Shown here piece after piece: positions 25,001 through 35,890 of a stretch of DNA of 64,000 nt. Source of the DNA: Zantedeschia hybrid cultivar (taxonomy: Eukaryota > Streptophyta > Magnoliopsida > Alismatales > Araceae); contig JARZZO010000014.1 of the NCBI GenBank assembly GCA_030544215.1, positions 15,286,234 to 15,350,233 of the forward strand, given 5' to 3'. A program made the translations under genes and the position numbers. Numbering within the stretch: position 1 is the stretch's first letter; every line of letters begins with the position of its first letter. The notes under the pieces are model-generated. The model had not been told where the DNA came from, ran no database searches, and saw nothing but the letters and a program-made list of their open reading frames with translations.

Positions 25001-25472
25001 GTGCACTATTTTCACCTTTTAATGAATTTTGTGGTACTATCCACTTACTATCCATCCATGTGCTTGCTGAGTCCATGATTATCTTCTTTCTTCCTCTCTC
25101 TTTATCTATATATACTTGCATAACACGTTTCTTTTGAATTTGAACTAGGTAAAAGCAATGGAGTTGATAGATCAATTGGAAGTGACGAGGCGCGGTCCAT
25201 ACAGTGGTGGGTTCGGTGGTGTGTCGTTCACCGGGGACATGGACATAGCACTTGCTCTCAGGACCATCATCTTCTCAACAGGCTCTCACTTCGACACCAT
25301 GTACTCCTACAAGGACGCAAGCAAGCGCCGGGAGTGGGTGGCGCACCTCCAGGCTGGGGCTGGCATCGTCGCTGACAGCAACCCACATGACGAGCAGGAG
25401 GAATGTGAGAACAAGGCTGCCGCACTTGCTCGTGCCATCGATTTAGCAGAATCGGCATTTGTTGACAAGTGA
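13073..25472 (+). CDS. ASA: Anthranilate synthase alpha subunit, chloroplast, ten exons
   Basis: Catalyses chorismate plus glutamine (or ammonia) to anthranilate, the first committed step of tryptophan synthesis, in the plastid with the beta (glutaminase) subunit. Exons: 13073-13603, 13769-13958, 14877-15028, 15315-15430, 15531-15777, 15953-16009, 19302-19454, 20648-20728, 23262-23348, 25149-25472. All junctions are GT-AG and keep frame, giving about 645 residues against the usual 580-610; the extra length is in an Ala/Ser/Pro/Arg-rich transit peptide (about 1-110). The N-terminal regulatory domain starts near CDHLTPVLAYRCL. The chorismate-binding domain keeps AKEHILAGDIFQIVLSQRFE, SSPEILTRV, INRPLAGTVRRG, HIMLVDLGRNDVGR, PVGTVSGAPK and GGFGGVSFTGDMDIALALRT. 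Feedback inhibition by tryptophan is expected from the family. Introns 6 (3.3 kb), 8 (2.5 kb) and 9 (1.8 kb) hold repeats and transposon remnants. Confidence 0.96.
16355..16404 (+). mobile_element. RTE-type LINE 3' tail fragment in ASA intron 6
   Basis: The words GCAGCCGACCCCAAATAGAT and GGGATAAGGTTTTGATGATG match the common 3' end of plant RTE-like LINEs (GCCGACCCCAA...TGGGATAA...GATGATG). Only this short end is recognisable; the sequence to either side shows no reverse transcriptase. Confidence 0.5.
18255..18268. repeat. (TG)7 microsatellite
   Basis: Seven TG repeats lie inside ASA intron 6. Confidence 0.9.
18439..18486. mobile_element. Minimal oligo(T) retroinsertion with 14-bp target duplication
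   Basis: GGATCACAGCTAGT occurs at 18439-18452 and again at 18473-18486. Between the copies are 20 bases containing a T13 run and GAAGAAA. This is the footprint expected if L1-type target-primed reverse transcription copied little more than a poly(A) tail in minus orientation. Confidence 0.65.
18999..19016. repeat. G18 homopolymer
   Basis: Eighteen consecutive G follow a GT-rich stretch (GATGTGTGTGTGTTGG) inside ASA intron 6. The exact length may be affected by sequencing error. Confidence 0.85.
19543..20093. mobile_element. Non-autonomous hAT-like element in ASA intron 7
   Basis: The ends AGGGGTGTCAAT and, inverted, AGGGATGTCAAT differ at one base. The flanks AGTTTACC and AGTTAACC agree at 7 of 8 positions, matching the 8-bp target duplication of hAT elements. 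Both subterminal regions are packed with GGGCC/GGCCCGG words (19555-19705 and 19975-20070), while the centre is AT-rich and has no transposase frame. Confidence 0.75.
21585..21953. repeat. Direct duplication, about 191-bp period, in ASA intron 8
   Basis: The two copies (about 21585-21763 and 21776-21953) share CTTTAGAGG, CCTGAAGTAAG, GAAATACCCA, TTAAATAGATATAGTTTGTG, AAGGTGGCCA and TTCATGTGC in the same order. The copies differ at scattered bases and small gaps, so the duplication is not recent. Confidence 0.8.
23796..24183. mobile_element. MITE in ASA intron 9
   Basis: The left end CAGTGTTTTGAAACCCAGA pairs with the inverted right end CAATGTTTTGAAAACCAGA. Inner subterminal words (GACTGG, CCAGACCGG, GGTTTGGCGG) resemble hAT-type MITEs common in plant introns. 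Flanking 8-mers (ACTGTTAT, GTTGAAAT) do not match, so the target duplication is lost or the ends are slightly misplaced. Confidence 0.6.
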
Positions 25473-25640
25473 AACAAAAGGTGTTCTATATGACAAATAT
25501 TAAGTAAAAAAAGATTTCTTTTTGGTGACAAATAAGGAGGGTTCATGGGCAGTTTTGTAATGAAGTAGTATAGCCTTCTTGTTATGTTGCCTTCCCTCCC
25601 GTGTAGGTTCAAATGTCCCATAGGGTAAGCTCAATTAATG

Positions 25641-25777
25641 GAGTAATGCTTGCGACAATGTTCCATGAGTATTGTTCTGCAACTGCAATCTGATTGACTA
25701 TATTAGACGGCACTTGTAGCACACTGTTCGGCAGTGGTACTACAATATCTAAGGAAGCATTGCAGTAAGTATTATTC
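25641..25777. mobile_element. MITE, GAGTAAY family, copy 3 (best target duplication)
   Basis: The 137-bp element starts GAGTAATGCTTGCGACAATG and ends, inverted, GAATAATACTTACTGCAATG. The flanks CAATTAATG (25632-25640) and TAGTTAATG (25778-25786) agree at 7 of 9 positions, the two differences being transitions. It lies about 170 bases past the ASA stop codon, so it may be in that gene's 3' UTR or just beyond. No coding content. Confidence 0.75.
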
Positions 25778-25786
25778 TAGTTAATG

Positions 25787-26343
25787 TGATGTGTTTGGTG
25801 GGCCGCCTCATCCTTGGGTCTTGAAATTCTGTTGCTTACGTGAAACCTTGGATATAAGCTGAAGAGTTTGTGGCACGACAGATTGCGAGAGTTTATGCCT
25901 AGGTTACCTGATTGTGGGATGCTGAAGCCCCTGTATTATCTCTGTTTGCTTCATTTGTGGGATGAGACTCTTGCAACAAATGAGCCTAAAAATGAGAAAC
26001 CTAATTTGCATTCTTAAATATCTTCTCTCCCAAGCGATACAGAAGTGGTGTGTATCTTCTTACATAGGAGAAGTGTGTGGGTCAGAACAAGCGGAAGCTT
26101 GCAGTGCACTATTGTCATCCAACTATTTATTAATGTTTAAAAAATGCTTAAATTCAAGGGTACACCAAATAATAATAATCACATAGAAAAGCAATTGCAG
26201 CCATCATAGATAACTTTATTGATACTCGCAATTCAGATGTGTGAATAGTAACTAGTAATGTCCGATAAGATGATAGGTCTTAACTTCGGTGCATCATCAC
26301 TTCATCAGTAATCCTAAAAATTGGGAGCTTTGTCCATAGTGAG
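25787..26343. other. Spacer between ASA and the LINE
   Basis: No coding segment is recognised. The stretch 25920-25990 (CATTTGTGGGATGAGACTC) resembles one in ASA intron 8 near 21040 (CATTTGTGGGATAAAACTC), so both may derive from one repeat. Confidence 0.4.
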
Positions 26344-27371
26344 GTTCCCTGTATCATTTACGAATGAAGCCAGGGAATAGACTTCAACTTTGGTCGGACT
26401 TTCGACCAATTAGTCTATCTAATGTGGTCTATAAAATCTGTGCTAAGATTATTACAAGTAGGCTTAGGCCCATGCTTAAAGGTCTGATTTCTATTAATCA
26501 ATCTGCATGTGTCCCGGATCGATTACTTCTGGACAATATTCTTGCTGTTCAAGAGATTAACCACTCAATGTGCCTCAAGGGGGGTGAAATGGGCTATTTT
26601 TGTTTAAAGGTTGACAGCTCTAAAGCCTATGACAATCTTGAGTGGTCATTTATAGGTCAAGCTTTGAGGAATTTCCCAGCAGCTGTGGTGAAACTTGTTA
26701 TGATGTGCATCACCACTGTCACTTGCTCAGTAACAATCATTGGAGAAAATGAGGGCTTCATCATTCCCAATAGGGGCATTCGTCAAGGATGCCCATTATC
26801 ACCCTACATTTATATCATTTGTGCGGAGATGCTCACTCAACATATAAACTTACGTGTGAAAGATGGGAAGATTCATGGTTTTAAGGCTCATGGTCGTGCA
26901 CCTATTTTTACACACCTTATTTATGCTGATGATATCCTTTTGTTTGGAAAAGCTTGCGAGGATGAGGTGGATGAGTTCATGAACTGCCTGGACTTAATAG
27001 AACTCTTGGTCTGGACAAAGACTGAACAGAAGCAAATCTTGCCTCATGTTTACTAACACACCCAGTCATATTCAACAGCTCCTCTGCTCCAGACTCAAAA
27101 TAACTAGTATGGGTAGGCAAGAAATGTACTTGGGAGTCTCAATCTCTAAAGGTAGGATGGATAAATTTTCCCACTTGATTGAGAATTTCCAAACTACACT
27201 CTCACAATGGAAAGCATCTACACTTTCTTGGGCTGGTAAGATCACCTTGACAACTTAACATTAGCTGCAATCCTGTTCATGTTATGGGTATTGGTCTTTT
27301 ATCAAAAACTATTATCCATAAATTAAATCAAATTATGTGTTCTTTTCTTTTGGGTGGTAAGTCAGGACACA

Positions 27372-28001
27372 AGTAAATTCATCTCTTTTTTTTTGTTTTT
27401 TGGCAGGGGCCCGAAGGCCGGATTTGTACAACTATTTACAAGCGACCGAGGTTCAATCAGAACCCGAGATTTTCCTCCATAGTTGGAGATAATTCCGGCC
27501 GGGTCGAGGGGTCCGCCTAATTAGGCGATAATTCCAGGTTCGCCTGATTTATGATGCTCACTTTGTTTGCAGAATAACTTAAACCATAATAAGGTTCTGG
27601 GGATTTCTTAAATTAGAATAAGAGGTATTTTGATTTGGTAAATTGTTGGTATTCCACCCAGAATAAGGAGAATTACACTGCGTTATTCCAAGTGAAAGGT
27701 AAAATTGAGAGAATTAGATATTCCAAGTAGGTTTGGAGAGTTGGAGGAATTGGAGGAATTAGGCATACCCTCAACCAAATCAGAATAGGGCCTTTATACC
27801 AGCTATTCTGACCCTATTCCACAAACAAAGTGAGCCTGAGGAAGTAATCCCACAGACCAGGGGATAAATATTCCAACAGCACCGTGGCCATATGGCTGGG
27901 GCTTTTTTTAGGCCCAACCAGAATCGAACCTGCAACCTCCCTTTTGCAAGGGAGGTGGGTGAACCAACTGCACTAGGCAGCTGGTTAGTAAATTCATCTC
28001 T
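27372..28001 (-). mobile_element. tRNA-derived SINE inserted in the LINE
   Basis: A 15-bp duplication, AGTAAATTCATCTCT, is exact at 27372-27386 and 27987-28001. Between them, read on the minus strand, a tRNA-like head begins AACCAGCTGCC and includes an A box TAGTGCAGTTGG and a B box GGTTCGATTC (near 27926-27975). The 3' end is an A-rich tail (plus strand T9GT6, 27386-27401). The internal promoter boxes, tail and duplication together define a SINE. Its body is split by a MITE at 27556-27835. It is not a functional tRNA, since the head lacks a normal anticodon-arm fold and 3' processing context. Confidence 0.85.
27556..27835. mobile_element. MITE nested inside the SINE
   Basis: The ends GCTCACTTTGTTTGCAGAAT and, inverted, GCTCACTTTGTTTGTGGAAT match at 18 of 20 positions. 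The interior has further AATTCC/GGAATT and GGAGAATT words typical of an AT-rich MITE. No clear target duplication is visible, so the superfamily is unassigned. A segment at 61294-61330 (CACTTTGTTTGCCGGATAAG) resembles one end. Confidence 0.7.
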
Positions 28002-28979
28002 GTAACTGGGTTATTTGCAAGCCAAGTAATTGTCCATTTACTTAGCCTGCAATGCTTCAACTTAGAGATACTATGGCTAGATGTGTTTTTCATGCTATTC
28101 AGATGGTCTTTCCACAAACATTTGTAAAGACAGATGGGTTCCCAATCTTATTGGCCCTCGTAAAATAAGACATGATTGCAACCAAGTGCCTCCAACTTGG
28201 TTCTTTCAATTAATTTCCAATAAACAGTGGAATACTGACCTTATCAGAAGTCTCTTCACCGATCACTCTGCTGAGGCCATCTGCAAGATTCATTTGCCAA
28301 TTAATCCCTCGGGAGCTGGAGATCTTTATATCTGGCCTTACACTTTAGATGGGAAATTCTCTTTCAAATCCGCTTATAGAATCTTGTCAAGAGGAAAATT
28401 GTACTGGCTCAACGTCCACTTTAAATCCTATTTGGAAAGTGTTATGGGATACAAATCTTGCAAAGATAGTCCCTCCTAAAGTCATACATTTTGTTTGGAA
28501 GTGTCTTTCTAATTCCATTCCTGTCATGGATATCTTAACTAAAAGAATCCCAAACACGAGTAATATATGTTATCACTGTGGTAAAGGGCCGGAATCTGTA
28601 GATCATATGCTATTTCGACGTGATTTAACTCGCGCAGTCTGGATGTCCTCCCCACTTAATTATCACTCAAATCTGGATGATTTGAATCTAATGGATAAAG
28701 TCCTTCAATGGTCCAAGCCTCCCTTTTCTGAGTATAGGAAGGAGAGGAAATTGATGGCAATGTGTTTCTCTTTAATGTGGCATACATGGAAGTCAAGATG
28801 CAAATTTATTATGGAAGGAGCTAAGCCTAACCCTTTTACTATTGTCAGGCAATGTGTCATGGGGATGGCATTCTGGTGCTCTCAGTCATCAGTCCACATC
28901 AAGTGCCTACTAAGCCTCCACCTAATTGGACGACTCCTCATCAAGGAAGGTTAAAAATCAATTTTGATGGGACTACATC

Positions 28980-29363
28980 TAGGGGTGTCAAGTGGGTGGG
29001 TCAATTTGTAGTCCAGCCCAACTCAACCCATATTAAAAGAAATCGGACTGGCCCAAATTATATAAATTGGGTTGAGCTAAGTTTTGATTGATATTAGTTA
29101 AATCTGGACTAGATTGGCCTGAAAATAGGTTGGCCCAATTTAACAAATTGACTTTTACAATAATTCATACGAAAAGCAAAATATTTTTAATAAACCATTT
29201 ATAAACAACGCTAGTCCAACCCAAACCACTCATTATGAATTTAGAATTTGAGTTAAATTTGAGCTGAATTTGGATTGAGTTAAAATTAGGCTGGACTATT
29301 TTGAATATAGGTTATACCCAAATTATCACATGACCCAGCCAAGCTGCCCAATTTATATCCCTA
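28980..29363. mobile_element. hAT-like element splitting the LINE RNase H region
   Basis: The element starts TAGGGGTGTCAAG and ends, inverted, TAGGGATATAAAT. Subterminal words such as CAGCCCAACTCAACCC and GACCCAGCCAAGCTGCCC recall the element in ASA intron 7. It separates NFDGTT from the later AFGIVIRDHFG part of the LINE frame. Flanking 8-mers do not match, so the target duplication has decayed or an end is misplaced. Confidence 0.55.
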
Positions 29364-30132
29364 ACAGGAGGGAGCTTTTGGAATTGTCATTAGGGATCAT
29401 TTTGGAAGGCCACTGCTCTGCATTACTAAACACGTCAATTCTTCATATCCATATGTTGTGGAAGCTCTGGCGTTAATGGAAGCTATATCCTTGGCTATTC
29501 GATTTTCTGAGGTCAATACTGTGGAAGGTGATGGCATGGTCTTAACTCAATCTGTTCTGAAGACTAGAGACCCCCCTTGGCAAGTCCCAAGTATAATTTG
29601 TAATTATCAGTTTCTACTTCAGAATCAGTCCATCAAGCTCAATTTTATTCCCAGGTGATACTTGGCCACATAACCTGGCTACTTATGTTTCAAAATTGAA
29701 ATGTTTCAGTTCTTGGGTGTACCCAAATTCCTACCCTTATCCTTTCTGCACTTATTGCAGCTGATCAAGTATCTGTTTTACTTTAATGAAATGCATGTTT
29801 TAAATTTCAAAAATAAAAAGACTTCAATTTTCGTGGATTTTTTTTAACAATTTTTTAGGAGAATATTTGTGTTACTAATTAAGATAAAGATATTAAAATA
29901 TAATAAAAAACATAAAATAAAAAGTTTTTTAAAACCAGCGTCAACATTAATGCAACGGTGGGCGTTGAGCACCTAATCTCATGTGATGTTCTCATCTCTG
30001 GATAACGCCTTTGCTTTACACGCAGTTTACGGACAGGATTAATCCAGCATGGGATCCACGGTCAGGATTGCAGCCTCTAACGCACGGCTGTAGCCTACAA
30101 TTCTCCCGCGGTGTTATCCTATCCGGCTTATC

Positions 30133-30136
<4 letters not shown>

Positions 30137-30166
<30 letters not shown>
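30137..30166. repeat. (CT)15 microsatellite in the PSRP4 leader
   Basis: A CT run ends 17 bases before the PSRP4 start codon. CT-rich tracts are common in plant 5' UTRs, so this probably lies in the leader. Confidence 0.85.
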
Positions 30167-30169
<3 letters not shown>

Positions 30170-30183
30170 CCCCTCTTTGCAGG

Positions 30184-30811
30184 ATGGCAATGCTGACGCC
30201 GGTGGCCGGAGCAGGCGCAGCTGCGGGGGTCGTACCCATGGCGTCCCTCTACGCCCTCGGCTCCTCCTCTCTCCTGCTTGCCTTCTCCAGGACCGAGGCG
30301 TCGGCTGGGCTCTCCCTGTCGTCTCCATCCCTCTCGCTCTCTGTGGCGGCTTCTCCTCCTCCTGTTGCTGCCGTTCCATCTCTTCCTCTGAGTAACTTTA
30401 TGATCAAAACACCGAATTGGAGGATTATTCCTACTCTTTCTCCCCCTTCCCAATGCTGAAAGGTTGCTATCTTGTGGCAGTATACTGTGGAAGAGGCGAC
30501 AAGAAGACGGCCAAGGGCAAGCGCTTCAGGCACTCCTATGGCAACGTGAGTAGGCTTTTCTCGCTTCTTCATATCTCCTGCGTAAGAGTAGTCCGTACCC
30601 AAGCTGTTTTCGTTTCAGCTGATCGGTAAAGTTGGTTCCTTTTTTCTGTTTTCTCCACCTTCTTAATGGAAATTAGGCAAGGCCGCGGAACAGGAACAAG
30701 GGGAGAGGCCTCACCCCAGTGCCGCCCTCACCCCCGAGGAAGGACCGCTTTGATGATGAGGAGATCGTCGAGCCCGAAAAGGACGAGTCTCTCTCGTCGG
30801 AGGCGGATTAG
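30184..30811 (+). CDS. PSRP4: Chloroplast 30S ribosomal protein PSRP4/bTHXc, three exons
   Basis: A small subunit component of the plastid ribosome, homologous to bacterial Thx. Exons are 30184-30391, 30481-30545 and 30677-30811. Donors GTAACT and GTGAGT and acceptors GTGGCAG and AATTAG keep frame, giving 135 residues. Residues 1-69 form an Ala/Ser/Leu-rich chloroplast transit peptide without acidic residues except one Glu. The mature part begins near YCGRGDKKTAKGKRF and contains YGNARPRNRNKGRG, the family signature, followed by a Pro-rich stretch and an acidic tail (DDEEIVEPEKDES). That tail and Pro-rich part favour the plastid form over the mitochondrial S31. The ATG at 30184 is preceded by a CT-rich leader. 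Another Met (30238) lies downstream in frame. Confidence 0.9.
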
Positions 30812-33800
30812 GTTTTGTAGCCCATCGGCTTCCTCCATTCCAAAATGTCCTGTAGCTGTGGTGGATTTTATTTATGCATCTGTTGTCCTGTTTCCTGTGT
30901 AATGGAAGCTTCTGACTTGCCTTTTGTTGTAATGCAATTTAGTTTCCGTGTGGGCTATTCTTGGTGACGTCACTACAATCTTTTCTCCTGGATAAGTGCT
31001 AGCTAGTAGTATTGGTGAATCATCAAATGATCTTCTTTGTGATGGTATGGTATTTATGGCTCCGAGGTTCAAACCTTTTGAGGTGTTTGGTTGCTGTATT
31101 AACTAGCTCTATCAATATAAATTTTGATAATCGGAATAAAATTTCCTAGAAATTTCTGGTGACACACTATCAAAAGTTAGGAACTTGCATGAGGAGATCT
31201 AGAGCTTCCACATACCTGAAGAATCTTTGTTGATCACTTATCTGGTTCAAGTAGCGTTTCTAATATCAGGCATCGGTGAATAGCATTGTTGGAGACAACA
31301 TCGTGTACATTCCTTACAGCAGCTAGTGGTCATTTGGTGCCTGGTGCATTGTGTATATTCCAGGCGTGCTACTTTTCTGTTGCTGACTTTGTGTTTCAGG
31401 AATGCTTCTAGAAGATCAGGCTTTTTCTTTTAGAAAGAAGATCGTACTGAATTTTGCTAATATAAAAGAAATATTGTACTAATATTAAAAGATATGCACA
31501 TATTCTTGGAGACGAGCTTTAGTGGGACTGATGCTAGCTTTCAGAGAACTATGTCTGAATGCATATATAATGCATGTTGAAGTGCTTCCACATGTATCTT
31601 GCTGTGAAGATACTTGATTGACCAATGCCGCTAGCTAATATGATAGAGTTTATTCAAAATATTGAAGGAAGGAAAGTTTGTATGTCCATATTTGTTTACA
31701 TTGACATAAATTATTGAGAACATGGTGGAATAGAGATAATATTGTATTGTTGTTTCCTCGTGGTACAGTTATAGGCGAAGGTGGTGAAAAATGTCAAGAT
31801 AAGTGGAGTAGACTTCAGGGTGCTCTTTGACTTTATACATAGAGGACAATATTGGTGCTTAACTTGGATATTCAGCGAAGCACCAAAGTGAAGGGGAATA
31901 CTGACGGAGGGGTTTTTGTAATTAAGAAGTCTGCATGAAAAACCAATATTCCTTTTGCACATATACGAGTTATCTACATGATGAATTTGGTGAGAAATAT
32001 ACGCCATATGAAGAATCTGAACCATGCTTGCTTTGGTGCTATGTATATGGAGTCATGGACCAATATTAGGCCATTATGTTTAAGAACATCTGATTCATGT
32101 TGGCAAGGAGGTTATTAGCATTCTCTTCATGGGGCATGGGGATGGATAAACCTACACAAAGTGGTCCATCTGGAGTTCTATTTCAGTGAACTTCCTTTGG
32201 AGACAGGATTCAAACATATCTGGTACCAACAAATGCGTACAAAGTGCCAAATGCTAATATGTCTGAAATATTATTGTTCTAACCATCAAAACGTTTTGCT
32301 TGCTTTTGCAATGCTGATTTTGAAGTTCCAATATGTTTATGATCTTTAGGAGAATTGATGCAAAGTTAAGAACTGCAAGTGTGATTCAGGTGCCTATAAC
32401 TACTTTGAGCATTTTTAGTCATAACTAGCTATGAAAAATAATCTGTCAGTGTGGTTATGGCTGGTGTTGGTAGAGTTGATGTAAAATCCTAAGGAAATGA
32501 AAAATATACTGAGGGAACAATTGTGAGTTTTAAGAATATAGGGTCATATAAACAGCTTTCTGCATATTACTATGCAGATATAAGTGAGGGTTGTCAAAAA
32601 AAAAGACAAAGATTGGCAAGAGAACAATGTTGATGTTACTCTCTTACTAGGGATACTGATGAAATCATTGGTCCATTCCTAGAGTAGTCTGCAAAATCAG
32701 TGTTCACTTCCTACAATATGAACAGATACACCAGATACAGGAGCAGGAAAGATGAAGTCATGGACCAAGCAGGTTTCAAAGCTCTTTGGTCTTCTCGGTG
32801 TTTGCTATATTGAGGTAGTTGATATGAATATACAAAAAAGGTTCTCAGTTAAAATTTTGGTATATCCTTTTTAAGACAGATGACAGACCTTTTCGCTGCA
32901 GAGAAGAGGGTACAAAATGCTCTCTTGGTAATAGTTCTTTTCATCTTATGCCTTTCAAGCTGTGCAAGAAGTCTGAAATTGGTCATAGGAGCATTGGGGT
33001 TCATTTGGAACAGCTTGGCTGTGCTAATGTTAGCAATACATAATCATGTACTGCTGAAGAGACAAAGTTGAGAAGACCGACACAACTTATGAAAAAGAAC
33101 ACCGCATCTTATCAACTTCTAGTATTATTGCTGTGGAATAGGTTTAAGAGCAGACAAAGACTAGAAAAGTGGAAGGAGTTGGGAGCGTCTAGAGAGTTGG
33201 CGCAGGGTTTGACTAGTGCCGAAGGATATGAAAATGTCATTTAAATGCAAAATGTTTCTTCATGGGAAAATTAGGCTGCTATGCAGAGCTTATTTTGCAT
33301 AGGGGTCATAAGATAAATAGATTATGTTGGTTTATATTAGATGAAATTAGTGAAAACTATGTTCGACTTATTTCTTTTCCTTTTTTTTTGTGACTTGACT
33401 GAATCAAAATTATGTTGGCAGTTTACAGCTAGAGTATATGTTTGGAAGCTGAATCTGCTTTTTTGACCCTTTTATGAGGAGGATTGCTGTCATCTCTCTC
33501 ACATATGCAGGGAAAGCTTACATGAATGACGCAAATATTATTAATGTTAATTCTATCACTCTATAAATGACAAACATTATCGTTCTTCACATTCAGCTCC
33601 CTCCAGAGCATATATATCACTTGCTTCAATCTTGCCCCATGGTTTCAAGTTCTTCTGAAACAAGAGAGGAAAAATATGGTCCATTTAGTTGCCTCCTTGG
33701 GTAGTTTTGGTGTAGTCAGGTTCTTTGTTGATGGAAATTGAAGATGTGTTCCATAAAGCTGAGTTTCTGCAAGAGTGAAGAAAACAGTCTCCTGTTTCTG

Positions 33801-34430
33801 AGACAACAGAAGACTCCAGGGTGACCTGTGGCAGCAGGACAATTGCTTATCAAGGGTCTCTATTTCTGTTTCTCCTGCTTTGCCATCGTTTGTTTCTGAG
33901 ATCATAATCTTGCACAGTAGAAGTGGCAACCTTATGGAATTGATGAAGAGGGGAGGCACATCTCTAGGTTGTTCCATAGGGAGCAGACAAGATATTTCAC
34001 AGTTTATGCATAGTTGCAGTGTTCACAGGAAATTAATCCATTCTGGAACAGGCGATGTTAGATTCCTAAGGTTTTGTTCGGGCCTTTTAAATCTCAGACC
34101 TGCACGTCACACCTGCAGGTTGGGCTTTTCCAAATCCAAGCCTGGCCCGGGAATGGACCAGGCTATTCAACACTTCTGGGCTCAATTAACTCGGCCCAGG
34201 CCCTGTATATGTTGGGACCGGCTTTCTGGACCTCCAGACTGGCCTGGCCATGGTCCTACCCACAGCCAAGAATATCAAAAATTCAATTGTTTGCCTTCAC
34301 GCTTGTAGGATTCTACTTGGAGATTTCTCTTAGAAGATAGAATGGTTATTGCGAATTCCCATGGAGGCCGCAGAATGAGCTGTTCCATTTGTCTTGGGAC
34401 ATGGATGTTTTGTATCCTCTATATCATTTG
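30812..34430. other. Long spacer without recognisable genes
   Basis: About 3.6 kb of AT-rich sequence with only short frames. The segment 34070-34265 is richer in GGCCC/GGCCTGG words (GGCCCGGG, CTCGGCCCAGGCCC) like the hAT subterminal regions elsewhere in the window, so a decayed hAT-like copy may lie here; its ends are not visible. Confidence 0.4.
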
Positions 34431-35890
34431 GTGAGGACACCCGCGTGGATCCGTTTCAACTCGAATTGCGTCTGCCGACGGAGGAGGACGTCAGCAGCGA
34501 TTTCAACGTCTTTGTAGCTCAATGATGATTTATTTGTAGATTAATTTGTATTTACTTTATCGTGGAGCACTTGGGACTTGTGTACGGCCCGTTTAGAGCC
34601 CATTTAGTAGCTTTTTCTATTTTATTGTATTTTCTGCACGAATTCTTGTATTTATCTAGATTCAGGGTCTTTTTGGTCATTAATTCTCTAGGTTTTTTTT
34701 TTTTACTCTATTTATAGTCTTGTATCTCCTTGTGGGAAGTCATTGATGATTGATAAATGAAGAAGAAAATTTGCCGCCGCATGTGTGCATTGGAGCTATG
34801 GGTGTACAGCCCCACCCTTTTCCCTTTGTCTTCTTCTCCTTCCCCTCTTTCTCTCCCTGCGCCGCCGTCTTGGTTTCTCCCCCTTTGTGTCGTCTTCTTT
34901 TGCATCCCTTTCCTCCCCGCCACACGCACCCTTCCCTCTCTTCTCTCTCTCTCTCTTTCTCCCGACGCGTCCACCCATCAATTGCAACGCCCGAGACGTC
35001 CGTCGAAGCCCGCGCTCCACACGCCTAGGCCACGTGCCCACAGGCCGCCTCGCCGAGCCCGCCATCTCGTGGTCACGCGGCACCCCCTCGCGTTTCGCCG
35101 GCCCCCTCCATCATCGCCCGTGCTGAGCCTTGGCGCCCGAGCGCGCAATTCGAAGCCACGCCGCCCTCCATGTGGTGCTGTGCAGGAACTCGGCCGCCAC
35201 AACTGCGTCGTTCGTGCCCATTTCTCGCCCAACCGGGCAACGCAGCATCCGTCGCTTCCTTCCCGCCCACGTGCATGCCTTGCCACCTGTACCCAACATC
35301 GTCTGCAACGCCCTGTGGCCGTACCCGACGCCCAGTCCGCAACGCCGAACCCCCTGGTGCGCCCACCTCTCCTGCTTGCCGAACCAGTGTGTCGCCGCTT
35401 CTTATCGGCCGCTAGTACAGTACAGTGGACTGCATTTTTTTGAATCGTCATCGAGCTGTTAGCATATCCCCTCTCTTCCAGCGTGACCCCACTCGACAGT
35501 GGGACAGTTAGCAACGGTTTGATCTCATCCTTTTCAAGTTGTTTATTATATGATTATGTTTGCTCCCATGTACGTGAGATAGGATTCTAGCTACCTGTTT
35601 TAATCTCTCTATCGGATTGTGAGTGTAAGAGGTCCATCCCATGGCTCGATTTGAGCGCATTTGGACGCGTCACGCGTCACTGTTGCCTTAGCACTTCGGT
35701 AGTTCTTACTATCAACTGTCCTATCGTTTTTATCATTGCGAGAGAATGATTCCCGAGTTCGTGTGCACTTGAGTTATGTAGTTACTTTCATTGAAACGTA
35801 GGAAAATTTGATGATTATTTGCTGTTCATTTGCGGTACTCTTGCTGATCTCGGATCGTTACACCAATTCGAAGTCTTTTCGGTAGTCGTC
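34431..35890 (+). mobile_element. Probable LTR-retrotransposon remnant
   Basis: A short frame at 34432-34524 reads EDTRVDPFQLELRLPTEEDV then stops, resembling a polyprotein tail. It is followed by an AT-rich part with TCTATTTATAGTC and GATAAATGAAGAAG, then a C-rich part with no conserved domain. This organisation resembles the end of a Ty3-type element running into an LTR, but no paired LTR, polypurine tract or target duplication could be fixed. The apparently open frame of about 228 codons at 34757-35443 is low-complexity and not considered a gene. Confidence 0.3.

Larger units (their letters stand above)
26344..29819 (+). mobile_element. 5'-truncated L1-type LINE with nested insertions
   Basis: The plus strand encodes reverse transcriptase from about 26364: SDFRPISLSN, the GxxRQGCPLSPY motif (as RGIRQGCPLSPY) and HLIYADDILLF with the catalytic YADD. 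A zinc-binding reverse-transcriptase domain follows (near 28470-28640: KVIHFVWKCL, NICYHCGKGPESVDHML), then an RNase H-like segment (INFDGTT at 28958-28978, resuming at 29370 with AFGIVIRDHFG). The 3' end has an A-rich tail near 29800-29819. The N-terminal endonuclease and ORF1 are missing. Frames break at about 27050, within 27387-27986 (SINE), near 28450 and at 28980-29363 (hAT-like), so the copy is dead. The 5' limit is uncertain. Confidence 0.85.

Noticed and set aside
26378..26391. LINE 5' boundary with AGACTTCAA target duplication
   Set aside because: AGACTTCAA also occurs right after the 3' tail at about 29819, but the peptide upstream of it (KPGN) may still be LINE sequence, so the match could be chance.
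27911..27986. Functional tRNA gene on the minus strand
   Set aside because: A and B boxes are present, but the head is followed by a SINE body and A-rich tail, and the whole is bounded by a 15-bp target duplication.
34757..35443. A 228-codon gene on the plus strand
   Set aside because: The frame is Ser/Pro/Arg low-complexity in a C-rich LTR-like region, overlaps similar open frames on the other strand, and has no domain.
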